The position numbers and the translations under genes are program-made. Below the pieces are notes generated by a model. It searched no databases. It saw only the letters and a list, made by a program, of their open reading frames with translations, and had not been told where the DNA came from. Shown piece by piece: positions 17,083 to 27,300 of a DNA stretch of 59,063 nt (within the stretch, counting starts at the first letter, position 1; each line of letters opens with the position of its first letter). Source of the stretch: an uncultured bacterium (lineage in GTDB: Bacteria > Verrucomicrobiota > Kiritimatiellia > CAIKKV01); assembly GCA_938038445.1 (NCBI GenBank), contig CALHRZ010000030.1, positions 1-59,063 on the forward strand, given 5' to 3'.

Positions 17083-18458
17083 AAAATCCTCTCATCGTTC
17101 CCGAACTCCTCGAACTGCTCGACGCGAACGATCGGGCAACGCTTGAAGAAATCGTCCACGCAATCCATCCCGCCCGGATGGCCGAGTTCGTCGCCGCCCT
17201 CAAGGACGAAGATTTATGGCGCTTCCTCGCCGCGATTCCAAAAAAAGATGCCGCAGCCATCTTTTCCAACCTCGATCTTGACCGCCAAGTCGAGCTCGCC
17301 AGCGAGGCCAACCGCCAGGCCATGGCCCGCCTCCTCGAGGAACTCCCCCACGACGACCGCGCCGACTTGGTCAAAAATCTCGACCCCACCGTTGCCGATC
17401 AAATCCTCCCTCTCGTCGCAAAGGCCGACCGTGAAGATATCCGCCGCCTCGCCAGCTTCGAAGAGGGAACCGCCGGCGCCTTGATGAGCAGCGATTACGC
17501 GACGCTGCATCCCGACATGACGATCGAACAGGCGCTCGCCCAGATCCGAATCCAGGCTCCCTCTAAAGAAACCATCTACTATATCTACGTCACCGATGAG
17601 CAAAGTCGCCTCGTCGGCTTCGTCTCCCTCAAGGATCTGATCCTCTCACGGCCCGATCAGAAAGTCCGCGACATCATGCACGCGGATGTCATTACCGCAG
17701 ATTTGAACGAAGACCAGGAAATCGTGGCCCGTAAGATCGAGAAATACGACCTCCTGGCTATTCCCGTCGTCAACACGGAACGACAACTCGTCGGAATCGT
17801 CACGCACGACGATGCCGTGGACGTCATCCGCCAGGAACAGCAGGAAGACGTCGAAAAACTGATGGCCATCAGCGGCGAACACCGCGCAGGTGAATACCTT
17901 CGTACGCCTTCGATCCAGCATTTCCGCAACCGCGTGGGTTGGATCCTCATTCTCGCCGTCCTCGGCCTGTTCTCGGGACTCATCGTTCAACGCTACGAAA
18001 CACTCCTCATGAGTTTCGCCATTCTCGCCGCCTTCATGCCCATGCTGGCCGACACGGGCGGCAACACAGGCAGCCAGTCCGCCACTCTCGTCGTCCGTGC
18101 CCTCGCACTCGGCGAAGTGCGATCATCCGACCTCCTCCGTGTACTCTTCAAGGAACTCAAAGTGTCCCTCCTTTTGGCCGGTGTTCTTGCCGTAGTAGCC
18201 TTCTTCCGCGTGTGGATCTACTATATCGCTTCCGAATCTCCCCCCCCCATCTCCCTCTTGCGGATGGGCGCCACGGTCTCACTGGCATTGGCCATCCAGG
18301 TCGTTTCGGCCACCCTGATCGGGGCCTTCCTCCCCCTCCTGGCTGTCCGTCTCAGGTGGGATCCGGCCATCATCGCAAGCCCGGCCCTCACCACACTGGT
18401 TGATATTACCGGCCTCTTCCTTTTCTTCTCCGTCTCCCGTATCCTCCTTTCGTTTTAG
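17079..18458 (+). CDS. mgtE: Magnesium transporter MgtE
   Basis: This 459-residue inner-membrane channel admits Mg2+ and is gated by cytoplasmic Mg2+. It has the N-terminal superhelical domain (about 1-130), two CBS domains (about 131-255, with the DLILSRPDQKVRDIM and VTHDDAVDV turns), a plug helix, and five membrane helices from about 285. The family's pore motif is clear in LADTGGNTGSQSATLVVRAL. Start ATG 17079 overlaps the sulfatase TGA. Sulfatases use divalent metal (usually Ca2+), so the coupling may be incidental. Confidence 0.93.
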   Translation: MKNPLIVPELLELLDANDRATLEEIVHAIHPARMAEFVAALKDEDLWRFLAAIPKKDAAAIFSNLDLDRQVELASEANRQAMARLLEELPHDDRADLVKNLDPTVADQILPLVAKADREDIRRLASFEEGTAGALMSSDYATLHPDMTIEQALAQIRIQAPSKETIYYIYVTDEQSRLVGFVSLKDLILSRPDQKVRDIMHADVITADLNEDQEIVARKIEKYDLLAIPVVNTERQLVGIVTHDDAVDVIRQEQQEDVEKLMAISGEHRAGEYLRTPSIQHFRNRVGWILILAVLGLFSGLIVQRYETLLMSFAILAAFMPMLADTGGNTGSQSATLVVRALALGEVRSSDLLRVLFKELKVSLLLAGVLAVVAFFRVWIYYIASESPPPISLLRMGATVSLALAIQVVSATLIGAFLPLLAVRLRWDPAIIASPALTTLVDITGLFLFFSVSRILLSF

Positions 18459-18483
18459 CCCGCAATGATGAGGAGCCTTTCGC

Positions 18484-19605
18484 ATGCGTGATGCCTCTTC
18501 CCCCCACATCGCGCTGGACGCCGTCGGAGCCGCATTCCGTCTGCCCGGCCGGTTGCTCCGAGCCGTTCCCTACGGAAATGGCCATATCAACGACACCTTC
18601 CTGGCGGAGTACGAATCGCCTCACGGCCTTCGCCGGTTCATCCACCAGCGGATCAACGACCGGGTCTTCAAAAACCCTCCGCTGATCATGGATAATATCG
18701 CGCGTGTCACCTCCCACCTCCGGCAGAAACTGCAGGAAATCGGATCACCCGATCTGGATCGCCGAACTCTGACCCTCGTCCCCGCCTCCGACGGCCGCTC
18801 CTACTGGGTAGATCCCGAGGGAAAATACTGGCGCACCTACCTCTTCATCGAAGGCGCTTCTTCCCATGATATCATAACCCACCCCCGCCAGGCATTCGAA
18901 GTCGCCGCCGCGTTCGGCACCTTCCAAGCGATGCTGCGCGACCTTCCCAGCCCCCGCCTCCAGGAAACCATTCCCTTCTTCCATCATACGCCTACCCGTT
19001 TCGCCGCCCTCGAACGGGCCATCCAACAGGATCCCTGCAACCGCGCCGCCACCGCGCGTGCCGAAATCGCCTTCTGCCTGGAACGCAAGGCCATGACCGA
19101 AACCCTCCTCACACTCCACCACCAAGGATTGATCCCCGAACGCATCACCCATAACGACACCAAAATCAATAACGTCCTGCTCGACGACCAGACCGGCGAA
19201 GGAGTCTGCGTCATCGATCTCGATACCGTCATGCCCGGCCTTTCCCTCTACGATTTCGGCGATATGGTCCGCACCTGCACCAGCACCACGGCGGAAGACG
19301 AACGCGACCTCTCCCGCGTCAAAATGCGGATGGAACTCTTCCGCGAATTGACCTCCGGTTACCTCCAAACCGCCGGCAACAGCCTGACCCCCGCCGAACT
19401 CGACCACCTCGCCTTTTCCGGCAAGTTGATCACTTTTGAAATCGGTGTCCGCTTTCTCACCGACTACCTCCTCGGTGATCTCTACTTCAAAACCGCCCGC
19501 CCCACGCATAACCTGGACCGATGCCGTACCCAATTCGCCCTCGTCGCTTCCATCGAACAGCAAGAAGAAGCCATGCATGCCTTCGTTCGTTCCCTCCTTC
19601 CCTAA
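18484..19605 (+). CDS. Aminoglycoside phosphotransferase-fold sugar kinase, NahK-like
   Basis: This 373-residue kinase belongs to the APH fold. The catalytic loop is THNDTKINNVLLD (residues ~221-233), with Asp as base and Asn for Mg2+, and the metal-binding IDLDTVMPG follows near 245. The HNDTK wording is the one seen in N-acetylhexosamine 1-kinases, which phosphorylate GlcNAc or GalNAc at C1, so it could process amino sugars released from sulfated glycans. A choline or homoserine kinase is the main alternative. ATG 18484 has GAGGAG upstream and lies 25 bp after mgtE, probably in the same operon. Confidence 0.75.
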   Translation: MRDASSPHIALDAVGAAFRLPGRLLRAVPYGNGHINDTFLAEYESPHGLRRFIHQRINDRVFKNPPLIMDNIARVTSHLRQKLQEIGSPDLDRRTLTLVPASDGRSYWVDPEGKYWRTYLFIEGASSHDIITHPRQAFEVAAAFGTFQAMLRDLPSPRLQETIPFFHHTPTRFAALERAIQQDPCNRAATARAEIAFCLERKAMTETLLTLHHQGLIPERITHNDTKINNVLLDDQTGEGVCVIDLDTVMPGLSLYDFGDMVRTCTSTTAEDERDLSRVKMRMELFRELTSGYLQTAGNSLTPAELDHLAFSGKLITFEIGVRFLTDYLLGDLYFKTARPTHNLDRCRTQFALVASIEQQEEAMHAFVRSLLP

Positions 19606-19690
19606 TTCCCACCCCACCGCGTTCCCCCTTCGTCAGACGACCCAAAACCGTTCCGCTTCCATAGCCAACCCCCCCGCCGCCTCCCCCAAT

Positions 19691-19713
19691 CGACAGAAGG
19701 TCGTTTTTTTTTG
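19691..19713 (+). terminator. Weak intrinsic terminator
   Basis: A short CGAC/GTCG stem is followed by nine T residues at 19704-19712. It sits about 90 bp after the kinase gene. The stem is only 4 bp, so termination strength is doubtful. Confidence 0.35.
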
Positions 19714-19752
19714 TTGCATCCCCAAAAGCCCTTGCTCTAGCATCAGGACGGT

Positions 19753-19800
19753 TTGTGGATAAATCCGGCACCCGGGTTAGGCCGGGTGGTTTGTCCACAA
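19753..19800. promoter_or_regulatory. Inverted DnaA-box pair in a large imperfect palindrome
   Basis: TTATCCACA, the canonical DnaA box, lies on the minus strand at 19754-19762, and TTGTCCACA, a near-consensus box, on the plus strand at 19791-19799. They are the ends of a 48 bp imperfect palindrome: outer arms TTGTGGA/TCCACAA and an inner perfect arm pair CACCCGG (19769-19775) / CCGGGTG (19782-19788). It sits about 100 bp before the RRM gene. It could be DnaA-dependent control of that gene or a titration site; an origin is less likely without dnaA, dnaN or an AT-rich stretch. Confidence 0.45.
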
Positions 19801-19896
19801 CAAGGAATGGTTCGACAAGGAGGGAGAGGCAAGAAAAAGCGATCAGACGATTGAAATTCCCCAGTGTCTATAACCCGTGTTGGAAAGTTGTAAGCG

Positions 19897-20196
19897 GTGA
19901 ATATCTACGTCGGAAATCTCTCATACAGCGCAACGGAGAAAGACCTTCGTGATGCGTTTGGAAAATACGGTGCCGTCTCTAACGTCTCGGTAATCATGGA
20001 CAAAATGTCGGGCCGCTCCCGCGGCTTCGGTTTTGTCGAGATGCCGAACCGCGAAGAAGGCCAAAAAGCCATCGAGGCACTGAACGGAGCCGATATCTGC
20101 GGCCGGGCCGTCCGTGTCAACGAGGCGCGCCCCAAAGCAGACCGGGAACCCTCCGAAGGCGGTTGGGAAAACCGCCGCGGCAGCCGTTCCCGCTGA
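19897..20196 (+). CDS. RRM-domain RNA-binding protein
   Basis: A single RNA-recognition motif makes up nearly all of this 99-residue protein: RNP2 is IYVGNL (residues 2-7) and RNP1 is RGFGFVEM (about 42-49). The tail is Arg/Gly/Ser-rich (ENRRGSRSR), which adds RNA affinity. Such small proteins are common in cyanobacteria and PVC bacteria, where some are cold-induced and act as RNA chaperones. The start is GTG 19897 with no strong ribosome binding site. An intrinsic terminator follows at 20214, so it is probably a single-gene transcript under the palindromic DnaA-box region. Confidence 0.92.
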   Translation: MNIYVGNLSYSATEKDLRDAFGKYGAVSNVSVIMDKMSGRSRGFGFVEMPNREEGQKAIEALNGADICGRAVRVNEARPKADREPSEGGWENRRGSRSR

Positions 20197-20213
20197 AGAA
20201 AATCAACAAACCC

Positions 20214-20252
20214 GGAGCCGTCCGCTGACCCGGCGGACGGCTCCGCTCTTTT
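20214..20252 (+). terminator. Intrinsic terminator after RRM gene
   Basis: A perfect 11 bp stem (20214-20224 with 20234-20244), a 9-base loop, then GCTCTTTT. This is the best terminator in the window. Confidence 0.8.
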
Positions 20253-20267
20253 CAAAAGGCAGTGCAT

Positions 20268-20795
20268 ATGGAATTCTTCGAAACCGTCGCTAACCGAAGA
20301 AGTTACCGGGGTCCCTACCGCCCTGATCCGATCCCCCGCGAAGACCTTCGCCGAATCGTCCAAGCGGGAATCCTCGCCCCATCCGGGTGCAATGCACAGA
20401 CCACCCGCTTCGTCATCGTAGACGACCCTATACCCCTCTCCGCCATCAAACAGATCGTCAACCGACCCTTCCTCGCCTCCGTCCCCGCTTTTATCGTCTG
20501 CATTATGGACCCTCGCCCCGTCTATAACGCCTGCTCCTTCGCCGTGGAAGATTGTGCAGCCGCAACGGAAAATATGCTCCTCGCCATCACTGCGCTCGGT
20601 TATGCCTCCGTCTGGCTCGATGGCGCTCTCCGTTCCCCCTCCATCAAAAAGGCACTCGCCGATCTGCTCCACCTCCCCGAAGGATGGGAAGCGCGCATCC
20701 TTCTTCCCGTGGGCAAACCCGCCGGGGAAATGCCCCCGCCCAAGGAACGCTTGCCTTTCGAAAAACGGGCCTTCTTCAACCGATTCGAAGGCTAA
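20268..20795 (+). CDS. Nitroreductase-family FMN enzyme
   Basis: The 175-residue product is a small FMN-dependent NAD(P)H oxidoreductase. It begins with the FMN-binding ANRRSYRGPYRPDPI and continues with LAPSGCNAQTTRFVIV and a C-terminal LPVGKPAGE, all family features. ATG 20268 has AAAGG at good spacing; the GTG two codons earlier is less likely. The substrate cannot be told. It ends 9 bp from the convergent sppA gene. Confidence 0.85.
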   Translation: MEFFETVANRRSYRGPYRPDPIPREDLRRIVQAGILAPSGCNAQTTRFVIVDDPIPLSAIKQIVNRPFLASVPAFIVCIMDPRPVYNACSFAVEDCAAATENMLLAITALGYASVWLDGALRSPSIKKALADLLHLPEGWEARILLPVGKPAGEMPPPKERLPFEKRAFFNRFEG

Positions 20796-20804
20796 CCCCT
20801 TCCT

Positions 20805-21839
20805 TTACCGCGACCATAAATACATCAACCGCGGGGAAGGCGGCACCAAAAGCGCGTTCCAAAAGTCCCGGCCCACCCTGGCCATCAAAAACCGTTCGAG
20901 CCACGTCAGCCGCGGCTCATAGCGAAATACTTTCACCGACTGCTCGCCCAGTAATTCCGCCGTCTTGGCCTGCGCATCCTCCCAGTAGCCGATCTGATCC
21001 ACCAACCGCGCGGCCAACGCCTGACGCGCCGTCAGAATCCGTCCGTCCGCGACTTCCCGAACCTCCTCCTCCCTCAACCCACGCCCGCGGGCCACCAGCG
21101 CAATAAACCGCGCATGCATCTCATCCACCGCCGCCTGAAGAATGCCCAGTTCCCCTTCCCGTACTTCCCGAAAGGGATTCAACGTGTCCTTGTTCTCGCC
21201 CGATTTGATGGTCACATCCCGGATCCCCAGTTTGTCCGCCAACTCCTTCACATTCAGGGTGCTAATCAAAACCCCTATGCTCCCCGTCAGGGTCGTGGGA
21301 TGGGCGACAATATAATCGGACGCCACAGCCACGTAATACCCTCCCGATGCCGCAAGGTCCCCCAACAACGCCACCACCCTGCGCCCCGCTCGCGCTTCCT
21401 TGAACCGAAGCAAAGCCCGATAAATCTGGTCCGAGGCCGTCACTTCTCCCCCCGGACTGTCCACCTCCAATAGGATCGCTCGAACCTCCGGATCCACCGT
21501 CGCATCCTGGATGCAAGCCAAAGTGCCCGCAACAGGATCGCTCGCCCGTCCCAACAGCCCCCCTCCCATCTCCCGTAGAATAGGACCCCGAACGGTAATG
21601 TGCACCACCACGGCCTCGCCGGACCCATAAGACCACACGCGGGGAAGCCTCGGATTCTCATCCACCCCCGCTGGTTCACCCCGACGCCCACGCCACAACC
21701 CCGACCCGCCTGACCCACAAAACGACACATCCGGCGACACCGCCAGAACCACGATCAATGCGGCCATTCCAGCGACCAAAACCGCACCTAAAACCATTGC
21801 AACCGTTAGACAACCGGTTCCCGACCTCTGTCCCGTCAT
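20805..21839 (-). CDS. sppA: Signal peptide peptidase SppA
   Basis: A membrane-bound S49 serine protease of 344 residues that degrades cleaved signal peptides. One N-terminal membrane helix (about 10-33) anchors it. The catalytic Ser is Ser165 in LAASGGYYVA, and the Lys general base is probably Lys217 in SGENKD, as in the short Bacillus-type enzymes. The flanking VDSPGGEVTASDQIY and TLTGSIGVL blocks match the family. ATG 21839 has AAAGGGA before it. The single-domain form suggests a homo-oligomer. Confidence 0.92.
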   Translation of the reverse strand: MTGQRSGTGCLTVAMVLGAVLVAGMAALIVVLAVSPDVSFCGSGGSGLWRGRRGEPAGVDENPRLPRVWSYGSGEAVVVHITVRGPILREMGGGLLGRASDPVAGTLACIQDATVDPEVRAILLEVDSPGGEVTASDQIYRALLRFKEARAGRRVVALLGDLAASGGYYVAVASDYIVAHPTTLTGSIGVLISTLNVKELADKLGIRDVTIKSGENKDTLNPFREVREGELGILQAAVDEMHARFIALVARGRGLREEEVREVADGRILTARQALAARLVDQIGYWEDAQAKTAELLGEQSVKVFRYEPRLTWLERFLMARVGRDFWNALLVPPSPRLMYLWSR

Positions 21840-21863
21840 CGCATTCCCTTTCTTATCCTCTGC

Positions 21864-21892
21864 ATCTTATCCCCCACGCCATTGGACGTCAA
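21864..21892 (-). promoter_or_regulatory. Sigma70-like promoter for sppA
   Basis: TTGACG (21887-21892 on the minus strand), a 17 bp spacer and TAAGAT (21864-21869), about 24 bases before the ATG at 21839. Confidence 0.6.
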
Positions 21893-21933
21893 CCGCCTCG
21901 ACACCCTTTTCGCTTTTTCTTCCGTCGCTTCGT

Positions 21934-21942
21934 TGCTAGTGT
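21934..21942 (+). promoter_or_regulatory. Extended -10 promoter giving leaderless start
   Basis: TGC-TAGTGT (21934-21942) followed after six bases (CGGTAC) by the ATG at 21949. No ribosome binding site is visible, so transcription would start at the ATG. Confidence 0.4.
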
Positions 21943-21948
21943 CGGTAC

Positions 21949-24312
21949 ATGAAAACAACTCCCCTGCTCACTCTCTGTTTGCTCACCGCTCTACCCTCCA
22001 CCCACGCCGGAAATCTCCTCCTCGCCTCCAACGGCCAATCCTCCACCGTCATTCTCGCAGACCCGGCCGTTCTGGCACCCGACCGCCCGGGCCGACTTCC
22101 GACCCCCGAAACAGAACAGGAAAACCAGCGCCGACGTTTGCGCAATTCCATCTTGGATCTTTCCCGATGCCTGGAACTCATCAGCGGCGCACCGTTCCCC
22201 GTCGTCTCCAACCCCAGCCCGGCCGAACTGGAAGGCCGTCTCATCATCCGCGTGGGCACGCCCGCCGCAGCCGTCTTCGGAACCGTCGGCATCTCAGCCC
22301 CTTTCCAGCAAGCGTTCCGCTTTGTCGCCGACCCCCAAAAGGGCATCGGACTCTACGGCGAATCCGATCTCGCCTCCAGTTATGCCGTGTACGAATTGCT
22401 CGATCGCCTCGACGCGCGCTGGTTCATGCCCGGCCCCATGGGAGAAGTCCTCCCCCACCGAGACCCCCTCGCTATCCCCCCAACCGATGAGCAACTCGCC
22501 CCTTACACGACCTACCGCGGCATTTGGTATGCCGACGAAGCCTTCAAACGCCGAAACCGCCTCGGAGGGCTCCTCCTCGCTGCAGGCCACGCTCTCGAAC
22601 ATGCCTACCTCACAAACGATCAACTCGCACAACACCCCGATTGGATCGCCCAGTATGCCGACGGCCGCCCCATCCCCGGCCGCTTCAAGTGGAATAACAA
22701 AGCGCTCGCCAATGCCATCGCGGCCCGAATTAATGAACTGCAAGAAAAAAACCCACGCCCCTCCTGGTCCTTATCCCCCGACGATGGCATCCAGTTCGAC
22801 GAATCCCCCGAGGACCGCGCATTGGACGCCGGCGATTTCGACCCCTCCTGCCAAACCAACTCGATTACCGACCGCTTTCTTGTCCTCGCAAACCGCATCG
22901 CAGAACAGGTTTCCGCCCGTCACCCCGAACTTCTCCTCGGTTTTCTCGCCTATGCCAACTATACCCGTCCGCCAATCCGGGAGCCCGTGCATCCTATCCT
23001 CGTCCCCCAAATCGCCCCCATCACCTACAGCCGCGTCCACCCCATGAATCTCGAGGAGGTGCCCAATAACGCCGATCTCCGCGCCATCGTGGAGGGATGG
23101 GCCAAAAAGGTGCAGCAGACCAGTTTCTATTTCTACGCCTTTAACCTCGCCGATACCCTCTCCCCCTGCCCCATGCTTCAGAAATGGGCGCATGACGTGC
23201 CGTTCATTTATGAAAAAGGAAAATGCCGCTTCTGGCAACCCGAAACCATCCCCAACTTCGAAACCTTCCTCCACGCCCAGTATCTCGGCATCCGCCTCGC
23301 CTGGAATCCCAAACAAAACCCCAACGCCATCTACGACGAAGTCAATCGCCTCTTCTACGGCACCGCAAGCCACGAAATGGCGGCCTATTGGGATTACGTG
23401 GACCGCGTCTGGGTCGAAACGCCCGAATATTCCGGCTGCGGTTACGGACACCTCCGCCGCTGGACGCCCGAGCGCATTCAAAAGGCCCGTGCTCTTCTCG
23501 ACGCAGCCCGCGCCGCAGCCCAAACCGAAGCCGAAAAATTCCGGGTCAATCTCGCGCACGAGTCCTTCACCCTCTTCGAATCCTATATGTCCTGGAGAAC
23601 CGATCTGGCCGAAGGACGTTGGGCCGGCTTGGGAGATCGCTTCGATGCGTGGCTGGAACAGGTCAAAAGGCTCGCAGAAGAATATCAACCGTACTATGCC
23701 TTCGGCAAGGTCGGCTGGACTCCCCACACCATCGGCGGCGGGTATGCACGAAACTTCTTCGGATTCACTCTCAAGGAGGCTCAACAAATCCAGGAAACCG
23801 CCGACCGCATTTTTCCCACCCCTCCCCTTCGCCGCTTTCGATATCAGGTCGATAAGAACCAAATCGGAGAAACGGAAGGCTGGCATACCCCGGAATGGAA
23901 TGACCGCGATTGGAAGGAAACGGATGTCGCCATGGAGACATGGTCTTCCATCGGTCTCCATGGGTACATGGGAACCGTTTGGTACCGCGCAACCATCCCA
24001 GCGCCTGCCCTTCCGGAAGCTTCCCCCGTCCGACTTTGGATCGGCGCCACCGATGGCTCGGCACGCGTCTTTCTCAACGGCCAACGCCTCGATTGCCTCC
24101 AGACCGCAAAAACCGCACAAGGCATAGAACAAACCGTCCGAAAGGAAGAAGGGACCGGTTATGCGCGTCCCCTTCTCTTTGACGCCACCGCCGCCGTTCG
24201 CCCGGGTGCCCTCAACCAACTGGCGATCCGCTGCACCCGCCTCTCCATCAACGAGCTGGGAACCGGTGGCCTCCTGGCTCCCGTCGCAATCGTTCAAAAA
24301 CGCACCCCCTGA
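21949..24312 (+). CDS. Secreted DUF4838 protein, glycoside-hydrolase-like
   Basis: This 787-residue protein begins with a Sec signal peptide (MKTTPLLTLCLLTALPSTHA, cleavage near residue 20). Residues ~50-180 resemble the carbohydrate-active alpha/beta N-domain that precedes alpha-glucuronidase-type barrels (IIRVGTPAA, KGIGLYGESDLASSYAVYELLD). The central domain has DUF4838 wording, with YRGIWYADEAFKRRNR and SLSPDDG, and acidic residues that could be catalytic (DDGIQFDESPED). The C terminus (about 640-785) is a jelly-roll with VWYRATIPAP and VFLNGQRL, as in sugar-binding domains. The family is linked to glycan breakdown in PVC bacteria and Bacteroidetes; the exact activity is not known to me. 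It is monocistronic. Confidence 0.75.
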   Translation: MKTTPLLTLCLLTALPSTHAGNLLLASNGQSSTVILADPAVLAPDRPGRLPTPETEQENQRRRLRNSILDLSRCLELISGAPFPVVSNPSPAELEGRLIIRVGTPAAAVFGTVGISAPFQQAFRFVADPQKGIGLYGESDLASSYAVYELLDRLDARWFMPGPMGEVLPHRDPLAIPPTDEQLAPYTTYRGIWYADEAFKRRNRLGGLLLAAGHALEHAYLTNDQLAQHPDWIAQYADGRPIPGRFKWNNKALANAIAARINELQEKNPRPSWSLSPDDGIQFDESPEDRALDAGDFDPSCQTNSITDRFLVLANRIAEQVSARHPELLLGFLAYANYTRPPIREPVHPILVPQIAPITYSRVHPMNLEEVPNNADLRAIVEGWAKKVQQTSFYFYAFNLADTLSPCPMLQKWAHDVPFIYEKGKCRFWQPETIPNFETFLHAQYLGIRLAWNPKQNPNAIYDEVNRLFYGTASHEMAAYWDYVDRVWVETPEYSGCGYGHLRRWTPERIQKARALLDAARAAAQTEAEKFRVNLAHESFTLFESYMSWRTDLAEGRWAGLGDRFDAWLEQVKRLAEEYQPYYAFGKVGWTPHTIGGGYARNFFGFTLKEAQQIQETADRIFPTPPLRRFRYQVDKNQIGETEGWHTPEWNDRDWKETDVAMETWSSIGLHGYMGTVWYRATIPAPALPEASPVRLWIGATDGSARVFLNGQRLDCLQTAKTAQGIEQTVRKEEGTGYARPLLFDATAAVRPGALNQLAIRCTRLSINELGTGGLLAPVAIVQKRTP

Positions 24313-24324
24313 CCATAGACCGTG

Positions 24325-27300
24325 CTAGCGAATTTCCGAATGCCATTCTTGAAGCGATTTCACCCCGCCGCGTCCCGAGCGAACCGCCTCAATCCCCCGC
24401 ACCGCAGCCCGGGCCGCCGCAAGGGTGGTAATATACGGCACCCGACATCGAATGGCCGTTTTGCGAATGTACGAATCGTCGGTGATGCTTTTACGCCCGG
24501 CAGGCGTGTTGATCACCAAATGGATCTCCTTGTTCAAAATGCCGTCCGCAATGTTGGGCCGACCCTCCATCATTTTGTTGATGCGCTCGCACGGCACTCC
24601 GCTCCCTGTGAAAAATTTCCACGTGCCTTCCGTCGCAAGAATCCGAAAACCCAACCGGGCGAACGATCGGCCAATCTCCAGCGCTTCTTCATTCTTTTCC
24701 ACCAAACTAATAAGCACGGTTCCCTCATGGGGCAAAGGCGGTGAGGCAGCTTCCTCCGCCTTGTAAAACGCCAACCCAAAATTGTCGGCCAGCCCCAGAA
24801 CTTCACCCGTGCTCCGCATCTCGGGCCCCAAAACAGGGTCCACTTCAGGAAGTTTGTCGAAGGGAAACACAGACTCCTTTACCCCAAAATAGGGCACCAC
24901 ACGTCTGCGGAGCCCCAATTCGGCCAGCGTCCGGCCCATCATGATCTCCGTCGCAACGCGGGCCATGTTCAGCGCACAGACCTTCGAAACAAGCGGAACC
25001 GTCCGCGATGCCCGGGGATTCGCTTCCAGCACATAGACGATTCCCTTCTCGATCGCATATTGAATGTTCATCAGACCCACAACGCCCAGTTCCCGCGCAA
25101 TTTGACGCGTGTAACGCTCAATCGTCTCTTGATGAGCGGCCGAAAGGCTCACGGGCGGAATCACACAGGCGGAATCCCCGGAATGAATGCCCGCCAGCTC
25201 AATGTGCTCCATAATATTCGGAACCAAGACGTCGCGGCCGTCCGCCAAAGCGTCCGCTTCGCATTCAAGAGCATTCTGGAGAAACCGGTCAATCAAAAGC
25301 GGACGCTCAGGCGTCACACCGGCCGCCCGTTCCACATACTCCCGAAGCATCGCCTCATCATAAATCACTTCCATCCCCCGACCCCCCAACACATAGCTCG
25401 GCCGGACCATCACCGGATAGCCAATCTGCCGCGCCGCCGCCGCTGCCTCCTCATACGTCGAAACCATCGCGCTTTCCGGCATCGGAATGCCCAAACGCGC
25501 CATCTTCTGACGAAACAGATCCCGGTCTTCCGCAATCTGAATCGCTTCGAGCGGAGTTCCCAAAATCCGTACCCCCGCCTCCTGAAGCTCTTGCGCGATG
25601 TTGAGCGGCGTCTGACCCCCAAACTGGACAATAACGCCCAGCGGCTTCTCCCGCTCATAGATGTTCAATACGTCTTCCACCGTCAACGGCTCGAAATACA
25701 ACTTGTCGGAAGTGTCGTAGTCCGTGCTGACCGTCTCCGGATTGCAGTTCACCATGATCGTCTCATACCCCAAATCGCGCAGAGCAAGGGCGGCATGGAC
25801 GCAACAGTAATCAAACTCGATCCCCTGCCCGATCCGGTTCGGCCCACCACCCAAAATCATTACCTTGCGGGGATTCTCGCTGACCGGAAGTTCCCCCGGC
25901 ACCGCATAACTCGAATAGTAATAGGCCGCATTCGCAACCCCGCTGACAGGGATTGCATGCCAACCCGGTACGCATCCCAGCGCTTTTCGCCGCACCCGAA
26001 TATCCCGTTCCGGCACCTCCAGCAGACGACTGAGATAGCGGTCCGAAAATCCCTCTTTTTTGGCCTGAATCAACAGCGCATCCGGCAAGTTCCCCCCCCG
26101 ATAGCGAAGAATTTCTTCCTCCCGCTCGACCAGTTCCCGCATCTGCTGGAGAAACCACGGCTTGATGGCCGTCAGCCGGTACAAATCCTCGACAGTAGCC
26201 CCTTTCCGAATCGCCTCATAAAGAATGAACTGACGCTCGCTGGACGGTTCCCGCAACCCTTCCAGCAATTCCGGGAGGGTCTTCTCATGAAAATCCCGCG
26301 CGCACCCTAACCCATAACGGCCGATTTCCAAACTCCGAATCGTCTTGCCCAGCGCTTCCTTATAGGTTTTGCCAATGCTCATGACCTCGCCCACCGCCTT
26401 CATCTGCGTCCCCAGACGATCCTGCGCCCCCCGGAACTTCTCAAAGGCCCAACGGGAAAATTTCAGGACCACATAATCCCCCCAAGGCTCATAAGCGGCC
26501 AGATTGGACCCCCGCCAATACGGCATATCGGCCAGCGTCATCCCGCTGGCCAGCTTGGCCGAAACCAGGGCAATCGGAAATCCCGTGGCTTTGCTCGCCA
26601 GCGCCGACGATCGAGACGTGCGGGGATTGATTTCGATAATCACAATCCGCCCCGTCTTCGGATCATGCGCAAATTGAACGTTGGTACCCCCAATCACCCC
26701 GATGGATTCTACGATGCGAAAGGCATACTCCTTCAGCCGATCCTGCACCGCCTTCGAAATGGTCAGCATCGGAGCCGCACAATACGAATCCCCTGTATGA
26801 ACCCCCATCGCATCAATGTTCTCGATAAAACACACCACAATCATCCGATTGTCCGCATCCCGAACCACTTCAACTTCAAGTTCCTCCCACCCCAGTACGG
26901 ACTCCTCCACCAACACCTGCCCAATCAGCGACGCTTTCAGCCCCCGCTCGGCAACAATCCGAAGCTCTTCCACATTATACACAAGCCCTCCCCCCGTCCC
27001 CCCCAGCGTGTAGGCCGGACGCAGCACCACGGGATACCCCAGCCGGGCCGCAATCGCTTCCGCTTCGGCCACCGAATAGGCCAGCTCGCTCCGAGGCATT
27101 GCAATGCCCAACTTCCGCATCGTCTCCTTAAACGCCAAACGATCTTCCCCCCGCTCAATGGCGTCCAAATTAACGCCAATCACCTTCACGCCAAACCGCT
27201 CGAAAACCCCCGCCTTCGCCAGCGCAGAGGCAAGATTGAGGCCGGTCTGCCCGCCCAGATTCGGCAACAGCGCATCCGGCCGCTCTTTCTCAATAATCTG

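Noticed and set aside
19606..19896. This region as the chromosomal origin
   Set aside because: Only two DnaA boxes, no AT-rich unwinding stretch and no dnaA, dnaN or gyrase genes. Kept only as a DnaA-binding candidate.
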